Source: Geodermatophilus obscurus (GTDB taxonomy: Bacteria; Actinomycetota; Actinomycetes; Mycobacteriales; Geodermatophilaceae). From it: DNA of 64,000 bases. The translations under genes were made by a program, and so were the position numbers. The DNA lies in the NCBI RefSeq assembly GCF_900115395.1, contig NZ_FOWE01000011.1:124001-188000 (forward strand), given 5' to 3'. Shown here piece after piece: positions 56,998 to 64,000 of this stretch (the stretch's first letter is position 1; every line of letters begins with the position of its first letter). Under the pieces are notes generated by a model. That model ran no database searches. It saw nothing but the letters and a program-made list of their open reading frames with translations, and had not been told where the DNA came from.

Positions 56998-57600
56998 TCA
57001 GGGGGTCGCGCCGCCCGGCGGTGTCGCCTCGGGGCGGAGGATGCGCTCGGCCAGCACCTTCATCGAGGTGCGCTCGTTCATGGCGTTCCGCTGGATCCAG
57101 CGGAACGCCTCGGCCTCCGTCATCCCCTGGTCGGCCATGAGCCGGCCCTTGGCCTGCTCGACGACCTTGCGGGTCTCCAGCCGCTCCTCGAGCGTGCGCA
57201 CCTCGCCGTCCAGGGCGGCGATCTCGGTGAACCGGGCCCGGGCGACCTCGATGGCCGGCACCAGGTCGTTCTTGGAGAACGGCTTGACCAGGTAGGCCAT
57301 GGCACCGGCGTCCCGGGCCCGCTCCACCAGCTCCCGCTGGCTGAAGGCGGTCAGCACGATGACCGGCGCGATCCGGGCCGAGGCGATCTGCTCGGCCGCG
57401 GCCAGCCCGTCGAGGACCGGCATCTGGATGTCGAGGATGACCAGGTCCGGCGTCAGCTCCCGCGCCCGGTCGACGGCGGTCTGGCCGTCACCGGCCTCGG
57501 CGACGACCACGTACCCCTCCTCCTCGAGCATCTCCTTGAGATCCAGGCGGATGAGGGCCTCGTCCTCGGCGATGAGGACCCGGGTCGGCTCGCTGCTCAC
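56998..57600 (-). CDS. ANTAR-domain response regulator (PdtaR-like)
   Basis: 200 aa from GTG 57600. Receiver domain at about 6-120 with acidic LIAEDEALIRLDL, phospho-Asp in LVILDIQMPVLDG and Lys in AYLVKPFSKND. A coiled linker and the RNA-binding ANTAR domain (RKVVEQAKGRLMADQGMTEA, then EAFRWIQRNAM) follow. When phosphorylated such proteins bind paired RNA hairpins and prevent termination. Its position beside pyk, tesB and a tRNA resembles other actinobacteria. I did not find a convincing ANTAR target hairpin nearby. Confidence 0.93.
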   Translation of the reverse strand: MSSEPTRVLIAEDEALIRLDLKEMLEEEGYVVVAEAGDGQTAVDRARELTPDLVILDIQMPVLDGLAAAEQIASARIAPVIVLTAFSQRELVERARDAGAMAYLVKPFSKNDLVPAIEVARARFTEIAALDGEVRTLEERLETRKVVEQAKGRLMADQGMTEAEAFRWIQRNAMNERTSMKVLAERILRPEATPPGGATP

Positions 57601-57680
57601 GGGCGCAGAGCCTAGCGAGAGCGGCTGACAGCGGCCGCCCGGTTAGGCTGGCCGCGCCGTGACCACGGTCGCGGCGGGCG

Positions 57681-57754
57681 GCCCCCGTACCCCAACCGGC
57701 AGAGGGAGCGGATTCAAAACCCGCGCAGTGTGCGTTCGAATCGCACCGGGGGCA
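57681..57754 (+). tRNA. tRNA with CAA anticodon (Leu by codon) but short variable arm
   Basis: 74 nt. Acceptor GCCCCCG/CGGGGGC, D-arm with CCC/GGG around AACCGGCAGA, anticodon loop TTCAAAA, a five-base variable region GCAGT, T-arm GTGCG-TTCGAAT-CGCAC, discriminator A. The anticodon stem GCGGA/CCCGC has an A-C mismatch next to the loop. The CAA anticodon reads UUG (Leu), yet leucine tRNAs normally have a long class II variable arm. It is therefore either an atypical tRNA-Leu or another acceptor type. Confidence 0.8.
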
Positions 57755-57776
57755 CGTGACACTGCGGTCCTCCGGA

Positions 57777-57930
57777 CCGCACCACGGCCAGGTGCCGTGC
57801 CCCGGACCGTGGAGTCCTGCGGCCGGGTCCTCCTCGGGGAACCCCCCGGCCCCCCGCACCCCGAACCGCACCACGGCCAGGTGCCCTGCCCGGGGACCGT
57901 GCAGCCCTGCGGCCGGGTCCTCCTCGGGGG
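57777..57930. repeat. two 64-bp direct repeats between the CAA tRNA and the decarboxylase gene
   Basis: Copy 1 (57777-57840) and copy 2 (57866-57929) share CCGCACCACGGCCAGGTGCC at one end and GCGGCCGGGTCCTCCTCGGG at the other, with a few substitutions between, separated by 25 bp. Each contains a small CACGG/CCGTG-type dyad. No ORF or known family is recognised. Confidence 0.8.
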
Positions 57931-57971
57931 ACCCTCGGTGGCCCGCTCGTCACGGGCAATACGGTGGGACG

Positions 57972-59570
57972 GTGAGCGAGCCCGTGCCCCACATGACCCC
58001 CGAGCAGTTCCGGCAGCACGGTCACGAGGTGGTCGACTGGATCGCCGACTACTGGACGCGGCTGGAGTCCTTCCCCGTCCGTTCCCGCGTCCTCCCGGGC
58101 GACGTCCGGTCGGCGCTGCCGTCGTCGGCGCCCGAGCGGGGCGAGCCGTTCTCGGCGGTCCTGGCCGACCTGGAGAGCGTCGTCCTGCCCGGCATCACGC
58201 ACTGGCAGCACCCGGGCTTCCTCGCCTACTTCCCCGCCAACACCTCCGGGCCCTCCGTCCTCGGCGACCTGCTCTCGGCGGGCCTCGGCGTGCAGGGCAT
58301 GTCCTGGGTGACCAGCCCGGCGGCCACCGAGCTCGAGCAGCACGTGATGGACTGGCTGGCCGAGCTGCTCGACCTGCCCGCGGCGTTCCGGTCGGACGGC
58401 ACCGGCGGCGGCGTCGTCCAGGACTCCAGCTCCGGTGCCAACCTCGTCGCGCTGCTGGCGGCACTGCACCGCGCCAGCGGCGGCGCCACGGTCCGCCAGG
58501 GCGTGCGGCCCGAGGAGTACACGGTCTACGTCTCCGCCGAGACGCACTCGTCGATGGAGAAGGCGGTGCGGATCGCCGGCCTGGGCAGCGACGCCATCCG
58601 GATCGTCGAGGTCGACGGCGACCTCGCCATGCGCCCGGCCGCGCTCGCCGCCCGGCTGGAGCGCGACACCGCCCGCGGGTACCGGCCGGTGCTGGTCTGC
58701 GCCACGGTCGGCACGACGTCGACGACCGCGGTCGACCCGCTCGCCGGGATCGGGCCGATCTGCCGGCGGTACGGCGCCTGGCTGCACGTCGACGCCGCGT
58801 ACGGCGGGGTGGCCGCCGTCGCCCCGGAGCTGCGGCACCTGCAGGCCGGCGTCGAGGAGGCCGACAGCTACACCACCGACGCGCACAAGTGGCTGCTCAC
58901 CGGCTTCGACGCGACCCTCTTCTGGGTCGCCGACCGGGCGGCGCTCACCGGCGCGCTGGCGATCCTCCCCGAGTACCTGCGCAACGCCGCTACCGAGGCC
59001 GGCGCGGTCGTCGACTACCGCGACTGGCAGATCGAGCTGGGCCGCCGGTTCCGCGCGCTGAAGCTGTGGACGGTGCTGCGCTGGTACGGCGCGGAGGGCC
59101 TGCGGGCACACGTGCGCTCCGGCGTCGCGCTGGCGCAGGAGCTCGCCGGCCGGGCCGACGCGGACGACCGCTTCGACGTCGTCACGCCGCACCCCCTGTC
59201 GCTGGTGTGCCTGCGCCCGCGCTGGCCGGCCGACGTCGACGCCGACGTCGCCACCATGACGCTGCTCGAGCGGCTCAACGACGGCGGTGAGGTGTTTCTG
59301 ACCCACACCACCGTCCGCGGCCAGGTGGTGCTGCGGGTGGCGATCGGCGCGCCGACGACGACGCGTGCGCACGTCGAGCGGGCGTGGGCGCTGCTCTGCG
59401 AGGGCCACGACTGGCTGGCCGCCGACTTCGCCGAGGCCGCCGCCGAGCGGGCCCGCGCCGACGCCGAGCGCAAGGAGGCCGGCCGCGTCGCCGAGGCCGA
59501 GCGCCGGGCACGCGAGGAGGCGCCCCGGCCGGCGGAGGACGAGCCCGTCACTCCCCCAGTGACCGGATGA
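57972..59570 (+). CDS. PLP-dependent aromatic-L-amino-acid decarboxylase family protein
   Basis: 532 aa from GTG 57972; ATG 57993 is an alternative. Group II decarboxylase: HEVVDWIADYWTRLESFPV, THWQHPGFLAYFPANTSGPS, the His/Asp in AWLHVDAAYGGVAAVAPELR and the PLP lysine in YTTDAHKWLLTGFD. It decarboxylates aromatic amino acids (DOPA, Trp, Tyr or Phe not resolved). After residue about 485 a charged Ala/Glu/Arg helix is added. Its last 23 bp overlap the convergent tesB gene. Confidence 0.92.
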   Translation: MSEPVPHMTPEQFRQHGHEVVDWIADYWTRLESFPVRSRVLPGDVRSALPSSAPERGEPFSAVLADLESVVLPGITHWQHPGFLAYFPANTSGPSVLGDLLSAGLGVQGMSWVTSPAATELEQHVMDWLAELLDLPAAFRSDGTGGGVVQDSSSGANLVALLAALHRASGGATVRQGVRPEEYTVYVSAETHSSMEKAVRIAGLGSDAIRIVEVDGDLAMRPAALAARLERDTARGYRPVLVCATVGTTSTTAVDPLAGIGPICRRYGAWLHVDAAYGGVAAVAPELRHLQAGVEEADSYTTDAHKWLLTGFDATLFWVADRAALTGALAILPEYLRNAATEAGAVVDYRDWQIELGRRFRALKLWTVLRWYGAEGLRAHVRSGVALAQELAGRADADDRFDVVTPHPLSLVCLRPRWPADVDADVATMTLLERLNDGGEVFLTHTTVRGQVVLRVAIGAPTTTRAHVERAWALLCEGHDWLAADFAEAAAERARADAERKEAGRVAEAERRAREEAPRPAEDEPVTPPVTG

Positions 59571-60423
59571 GCCCCTCCTGGGCCACCGTGGCGACGTGGG
59601 TGCCGTCGGCGGACCAGATGCTGCCGAAGCACAGCGCGCGGCCGGCCGTGGCGGCGGGGCTGTCGGTCTCGTAGAGGAACCACTGGTCGGCCTGCACCGG
59701 CGCGTGGAACCAGACGGCGTGGTCGAGGCTGGCCCCGACGTAGCGGCCGCCCCACCCGCCGCCGACCCGCGCCAGCCCGGCCGACAGCAGCGTCAGGTCG
59801 CTGACGAAGGTCAGCGCGGCCGCGTGCACGCCGGCGTCCTCGGGCAGCCGCCCGGCCACCCGGAACCAGGCGTGGGACTGGGTGTGCGGCGGCGTCTTCG
59901 CCTCGGGCGCGAACGGGTCGGCCATCGGCCGCTGCTCGACCGCCCGGCTGATCTCCAGCGCCGGGGCGGCCAGCGCGCCGTGGCCGGCCGCGTGGTCGGC
60001 CAGGGACAGCAGCCCGTCGGGGCCCGGAACCTCCGGCATGGGCCGGGAGTGGCCGACGACGGCGGCCTCGCCGGCGTGGAAGTCGGCGGTCAGCGCGAAG
60101 ACGGCGACGTCGTCGTCCCTGCGGCGCTGGCAGGCGATCACCCGCCGGGTGGAGAACGACCGGCCGTCGCGGATCCGCTCGACGGTGTACCGCAGCTCCT
60201 CGTGCGGGTCACCGGGCCGCAGGAAGTAGGAGTGCAGCGAGTGCACGCCGCGGCCGGGCGCCACCGTGTGCACCGCGGCCATGAGCGCCTGCGCGGCGAC
60301 CTGCCCACCGAAGATCCGCTGCAGCCGGGTGGTCGGGGTCTGCCCGACGAAGACGTCGGGTGACCGCTCCTCGAGGTCGAGGACGCTCATGAGGGCGGCG
60401 GCCTGGGTCCCGCCGCCGGTCAC
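59548..60423 (-). CDS. tesB: acyl-CoA thioesterase II
   Basis: 291 aa from GTG 60423, which overlaps the pyk stop (GTGA) and aligns better with TesB N-termini than the ATG at 60390. It is a double hotdog: RIFGGQVAAQALMAAVHTV, VHSLHSYFLRPGDPHE and RDGRSFSTRRVIA. Catalytic residues are the Asp in FVSDLTLLS, Ser in place of Thr in GASLDHAVWFHAP and Gln in VAQEGLIRSL. It cleaves medium and long acyl-CoAs. The pyk-tesB neighbourhood is conserved in actinobacteria. Confidence 0.93.
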   Translation of the reverse strand: MTGGGTQAAALMSVLDLEERSPDVFVGQTPTTRLQRIFGGQVAAQALMAAVHTVAPGRGVHSLHSYFLRPGDPHEELRYTVERIRDGRSFSTRRVIACQRRRDDDVAVFALTADFHAGEAAVVGHSRPMPEVPGPDGLLSLADHAAGHGALAAPALEISRAVEQRPMADPFAPEAKTPPHTQSHAWFRVAGRLPEDAGVHAAALTFVSDLTLLSAGLARVGGGWGGRYVGASLDHAVWFHAPVQADQWFLYETDSPAATAGRALCFGSIWSADGTHVATVAQEGLIRSLGE

Positions 60424-61835
60424 GAGTCGGTGCCGACTTCGTGGACGCGGATGAGGTTGGTCGAGCCCACGGTGTTGGGCGGGCTGCCGGCGACGACGAC
60501 CACCCGGTCGCCGACGCGCAGCCGCCCGATCGACAGCAGCGAGAAGTCGACCTGCTCGACCATGTCGTCGGTGTGCTCCACCGAGGGCACCAGGAAGGTC
60601 TCCACGCCCCAGGACAGCGCCAGCTGGCTGCGCACCCGGGCGTCGACGGTGAAGGCCAGCAGGGGCTGACGGGGGTGCAGGGCGGCCAGGCGGCGGGCGG
60701 TCTCGCCGGTCTGGGTGAAGGTGGCCAGCGCCTTGACGTCGAGCGCCTCGCCGATGTCGCGGGCCGCGCGCACGATGGCGCCCGACCGGGACCGGCTGCG
60801 GCGGGTCAGCTCGGCCACCCAGCGGTCGTCGTTCTCGACGGCGTCGATGATCCGCTCCATCGTGCGCACCGCGCCGACCGGGTGGCTCCCCACCGAGGTC
60901 TCGCCCGACAGCATGACCGCGTCGGCGCCGTCGAGGACGGCGTTGGCCACGTCGGAGGCCTCCGCCCGCGTGGGCCGGGAGTTGGTGATCATCGACTCGA
61001 GCATCTGGGTGGCCACGATGACCGGCTTGTTGCGCTCGCGGGCGGCCTGGACTGCGCGCTTCTGCACCAGCGGGACGGTCTCGAGCGGCAGCTCCACGCC
61101 GAGGTCGCCGCGGGCGACCATGATCCCGTCGAAGGCCTCGACGATGGCGTCGAGATTCTGCACCGCCTCGGGCTTCTCCAGCTTGGCGATGACCGGGACC
61201 TGCACGTCCTCCTGGCGCATGATGTCGCGCACCAGCTCGGCGTCGGCCGGTGAGCGGACGAACGACAGCGCGACGACGTCGACCGACAGGTGCAGGGCGA
61301 AGCGCAGGTCCTCCTCGTCCTTCTCCGACAGCGCCGGGACGCTGACCGCGACGCCGGGCAGCGACAGGCCCTTGTTGTTGCTGACCTGGCCCCCCTCGAC
61401 GACGACGCACCACACGTCCGGGCCGTCGACGCCGACCACCGACAGGGCGAGCTTGCCGTCGTCGACCAGCAGCCGGTCGCCCACGCGGGCGTCGTTCGCC
61501 AGGCCCTTGTAGGTGGTGGAGACCCGCTCGGCGGTGCCCTCGACGTCGTCCACGGTGATGCAGACCCGGCTGCCGGTCGCCCAGGTGACCGGGCCGTCCG
61601 CGAACGTGCCGAGGCGGATCTTGGGGCCCTGCAGGTCGGCGAGGACGGCGACGGCGCGGCCGGTCGAGTCCGAGGCCTCCCGGACCCTGCGGTAGGCGAC
61701 CTCGTGGTCGGCGTGCGACCCGTGGCTGAAGTTGAGGCGGGCGACGTCCATGCCGGCCTCGACCAGAGCGGTGATCTGCTCGAGGGAGGAGGTGGCGGGG
61801 CCCAGGGTGCAGACGATCTTCGCGCGTCGCGACAT
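60420..61835 (-). CDS. pyk: pyruvate kinase
   Basis: 471 aa from ATG 61835. RRAKIVCTLGPATSSLEQI, VARLNFSHGSHADHE, LADLQGPKIRLGTF, the active-site lysine in VIAKLEKPEAVQNLD and GIMVARGDLGVELPLE are complete, with a B-domain at about 75-170 and a C-terminal regulatory domain. It makes pyruvate and ATP from phosphoenolpyruvate. Coupled to tesB downstream; a very long hairpin lies upstream. Confidence 0.97.
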   Translation of the reverse strand: MSRRAKIVCTLGPATSSLEQITALVEAGMDVARLNFSHGSHADHEVAYRRVREASDSTGRAVAVLADLQGPKIRLGTFADGPVTWATGSRVCITVDDVEGTAERVSTTYKGLANDARVGDRLLVDDGKLALSVVGVDGPDVWCVVVEGGQVSNNKGLSLPGVAVSVPALSEKDEEDLRFALHLSVDVVALSFVRSPADAELVRDIMRQEDVQVPVIAKLEKPEAVQNLDAIVEAFDGIMVARGDLGVELPLETVPLVQKRAVQAARERNKPVIVATQMLESMITNSRPTRAEASDVANAVLDGADAVMLSGETSVGSHPVGAVRTMERIIDAVENDDRWVAELTRRSRSRSGAIVRAARDIGEALDVKALATFTQTGETARRLAALHPRQPLLAFTVDARVRSQLALSWGVETFLVPSVEHTDDMVEQVDFSLLSIGRLRVGDRVVVVAGSPPNTVGSTNLIRVHEVGTDS

Positions 61836-61866
61836 GGGTGGAACGCTAGTCGGCGGTCGTCCGGCC

Positions 61867-61916
61867 CCCCTGCAGGGTCCCGCCACGGGCCTGCCCGTGG
61901 CGGGACCCTGCAGGGG
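61867..61916 (-). terminator. exceptionally long perfect hairpin between gltD and pyk
   Basis: A 23-bp perfect stem (61867-61889 with 61894-61916) closed by a 4-nt CCTG loop, 8 bp past the gltD stop and 31 bp before the pyk ATG. It should end the gltBD transcript; being in the pyk leader region it could also separate or modulate pyk. Confidence 0.85.
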
Positions 61917-61924
61917 TCGCCTCG

Positions 61925-63427
61925 TCAGCGCAGCGCGACCGCCGTCGGGGTGACCGGCCGGGGCAGCATCGTGCTGCCGGTCAGCCACTGGTCGACCGCG
62001 CCGGCGGCGGCGCGGCCCTCGGCGATGGCCCACACGATGAGCGACTGGCCCCGGCCGGCGTCACCGGCGACGAAGACGCCGGGCACGCTGGCCATGAACT
62101 CGTCGTCGCGGGCGACGTTGCCGCGCCCGTCGACGTCGAGGCCGAGCGCCTCCACGAGCCCCTCGCGCTGCACGCCGGTGAAGCCCATGGCCAGCAGCAC
62201 CAGCTGGGCGGGCAGCTCCCTCTCGGTGCCCTCGACCTTCTGGAACCGGCCGTCGACCCGCTCCACCTCGTGGATCATCAGAGCGCGCACGCGGCCCTGG
62301 GTGGGGCCCTCGTCATGACCCAGGAAGCGCTCGGTGTTGACCGAGTACAGCCGCTCCCCGCCCTCCTCGTGCGCCGAGGAGACCCGCATGACCATCGGGT
62401 AGGTCGGCCACGGGTTGCTGCCGGGGTCCCGGCTGTCCGGGGGCGCCGGCATGATCTCGAGCTGGGTGACCGACCGCGCGCCCTGCCGGTGCGAGGTGCC
62501 CAGGCAGTCCGCGCCGGTGTCGCCGCCGCCGATGATGACGACGTCCTTGCCCCGCGCGGTGATCGGCGGGTCGTCGAGCTCGCCGAGGGCCTGCCGGTTG
62601 CCGAAGGGCAGGAACTCCATGGCGAGGTGGATGCCGTCGAGCTCGCGCCCCGGGACGGGCAGGTCGCGGCCGATCGTCGAGCCGGCGGCGAGCACGACGG
62701 CGTCGTGCTCCCCGCGCAGCTGCTCGGCCGAGAGGTCGCCCTCGCCGCTGCCGCCGACCTCGACGCCGGTGACGAAGCGGGTGCCCTCGGCGCGCATCTG
62801 GTCCAGCCGCCGGTCCAGGACGGACTTCTCCATCTTGAACTCGGGGATGCCGTACCGGAGCAGGCCGCCGACCCTGTCCGACCGCTCGTAGACGGTGACG
62901 TCGTGGCCGGCGCGGGTCAGCTGCTGGGCCGCGGCCAGCCCGGCCGGGCCGGACCCGACGACGGCGACCTTCTTGCCGGTGCGCTCGGCCGGGGCCTGCG
63001 GCACGACGTGGCCCCGCTCGAAGGCCTGGTCGATGATCTCCCACTCGATCTGCTTGATCGTGACCGGCGAGTCCTGCAGGTTCAGCACGCAGGCGCCCTC
63101 GCAGGGGGCCGGGCACAGCTTCCCGGTGAACTCCGGGAAGTTGTTGGTCGCGTGCAGCCGCTCGATCGCGTCGCGCCAGTCGTCGCGGCGGGCGAGGTCG
63201 TTCCACTCCGGGATCAGGTTGCCCAGCGGGCAGCCGTGGTGGCAGAACGGGATGCCGCAGTCCATGCACCGGGCGGCCTGCTGGCGCAGCGCCGCGACCG
63301 GGTAGACGCCGTCCTCCCCGCTGTCGCGGGTGAGGTAGACGTCCTTCCAGTCGAGGATGCGGACGTCGACCGGCCGCCGGGGCGGCAGGGCGCGCTCGTA
63401 CTTCAGGAACCCCGTGGAGTCAGCCAC
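61925..63427 (-). CDS. gltD: glutamate synthase (NADPH) small subunit
   Basis: 500 aa from GTG 63427. The N-terminal Fe-S region [18 protein letters not shown] and [12 protein letters not shown] is followed by FAD- and NADPH-binding Rossmann folds ([35 protein letters not shown]) and ends [20 protein letters not shown]. It supplies electrons from NADPH to GltB for glutamate synthesis from glutamine and 2-oxoglutarate. Overlaps the gltB stop by 8 bp. Confidence 0.97.
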   Translation of the reverse strand: MADSTGFLKYERALPPRRPVDVRILDWKDVYLTRDSGEDGVYPVAALRQQAARCMDCGIPFCHHGCPLGNLIPEWNDLARRDDWRDAIERLHATNNFPEFTGKLCPAPCEGACVLNLQDSPVTIKQIEWEIIDQAFERGHVVPQAPAERTGKKVAVVGSGPAGLAAAQQLTRAGHDVTVYERSDRVGGLLRYGIPEFKMEKSVLDRRLDQMRAEGTRFVTGVEVGGSGEGDLSAEQLRGEHDAVVLAAGSTIGRDLPVPGRELDGIHLAMEFLPFGNRQALGELDDPPITARGKDVVIIGGGDTGADCLGTSHRQGARSVTQLEIMPAPPDSRDPGSNPWPTYPMVMRVSSAHEEGGERLYSVNTERFLGHDEGPTQGRVRALMIHEVERVDGRFQKVEGTERELPAQLVLLAMGFTGVQREGLVEALGLDVDGRGNVARDDEFMASVPGVFVAGDAGRGQSLIVWAIAEGRAAAGAVDQWLTGSTMLPRPVTPTAVALR

Positions 63428-64000
63428 GTGCGGCCTCCATCACTGCTCGATCCACATCGGTACCGGCGGCCTCGGCGGCGCGCCGGGCCTCCAGCGCGCG
63501 CCGGTAGTCGCGCGGCATGATCACGCTGAACTGCTCCGACCAGCGGCCCCAGTCGGCCAGGAGCGCGGCGGCGACCGGGGACCCGGTCTCGGCGGCGTAG
63601 CGCTCCAGGACCTCGCGCAGCCACTGCGAGGACTCCCCGTCGAGCGCCTCGACGTCGACCATCTCGGGGTTGACCCGGTGCCGGGCGAGGTCCAGGACGT
63701 AGCCGACACCGCCGGACATGCCGGCCGCGACGTTGCGCCCGGTCGGCCCGAGGATCACCGCGCGACCGCCGGTCATGTACTCCAGCGCGTGGTCGCCGAC
63801 GCCCTCGACGACGGCGAGCGCCCCGGAGTTGCGCACGCAGAACCGCTCGCCCACCCGGCCGCGGAGGAAGATCTCCCCGCTGGTGGCGCCGTAGCCGATG
63901 ACGTTGCCGGCGATGACGTTGTCCTCGGCGGCGAAGGTCGCCTCGCGCGCCGGGCGGACGACGATCCGCCCGCCGGACAGGCCCTTGCCGACGTAGTCGT
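63420..64000 (-). CDS. gltB: glutamate synthase large subunit, C-terminal part only
   Basis: The visible 193 residues begin [16 protein letters not shown] and continue [39 protein letters not shown] and [20 protein letters not shown]. This is the right-handed beta-helix (GXGXG) end of GltB, with [17 protein letters not shown] and a final Arg-rich helix. The glutaminase and synthase domains lie beyond the window edge. It forms the GOGAT enzyme with GltD, whose start it overlaps. Confidence 0.95.
   Translation of the reverse strand, partial: DYVGKGLSGGRIVVRPAREATFAAEDNVIAGNVIGYGATSGEIFLRGRVGERFCVRNSGALAVVEGVGDHALEYMTGGRAVILGPTGRNVAAGMSGGVGYVLDLARHRVNPEMVDVEALDGESSQWLREVLERYAAETGSPVAAALLADWGRWSEQFSVIMPRDYRRALEARRAAEAAGTDVDRAVMEAARG

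Overview
This is a chromosomal segment of a very GC-rich actinobacterium. G or C fills nearly every third codon position, GTG starts are common, and there is an SsgA-like sporulation/division gene, a phosphatidylinositol-mannoside pathway, an ANTAR regulator and a RelA-YajC-SecDF-RuvABC block. Gene content and order suggest Geodermatophilaceae (Blastococcus/Geodermatophilus/Modestobacter) or a close relative; that placement is inference. I see no prophage, insertion sequence, CRISPR array or rRNA operon.

Region 1 (1-8630) is an accessory catabolic island around a divergent promoter. On the minus strand a FadR/GntR regulator overlaps a free-standing Cache sensor-domain gene, followed by an APC amino acid/amine permease and an LLM-type oxidoreductase. 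On the plus strand lie a CCG-type Fe-S protein, a GlcD-like FAD oxidase, a 121-aa unknown protein and a gamma-aminobutyraldehyde dehydrogenase-like enzyme, closed by a strong terminator. A 31-bp imperfect palindrome sits between the arms. The layout reads as uptake and oxidation of an amine or amino acid under ligand control. Region 2 (8792-11437) has a PD-(D/E)XK-like protein, a class V aminotransferase and a decayed glycosyltransferase.

Region 3 (11438-36501) is conserved core, matching the remembered Mycobacterium tuberculosis aspS-to-thrS order: aspS, hisS, an MBL hydrolase, two cyclophilins, rel, apt, secF, secD, yajC, ruvB, ruvA, ruvC, yebC, then pimA, a PatA-like acyltransferase, PI-phosphate synthase, a HIT hydrolase and thrS. 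Most genes overlap by 4 bp or less. Region 4 (36512-42110) is mixed: HNH protein, MOSC-neighbour hypotheticals, two RibD-like reductases, four tRNA genes, a sigma/anti-sigma pair and an SsgA-like gene.

Region 5 (42108-64000) is again core: coaE, rpsA, polA, a thioesterase, a liv-type branched-chain amino acid ABC transporter (livH, livM, livG, livF, with the binding protein convergent), the ANTAR response regulator, a tRNA with a CAA anticodon, an aromatic amino acid decarboxylase, tesB, pyk, gltD and the end of gltB.

The most unusual observation is the liv substrate-binding lipoprotein at 55500-56837. Its two halves are in swapped order relative to LivJ/LivK, as expected for a circular permutation. 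Its partner LivH carries an extra secreted beta-domain at its N-terminus, and LivG begins with a repeat-encoded Gly-Ala-Ser tail. Other items of note are the Cache/GntR pair with its operator, a CAA tRNA with a short variable arm, 64-bp direct repeats beside it, and a frameshifted glycosyltransferase relic.
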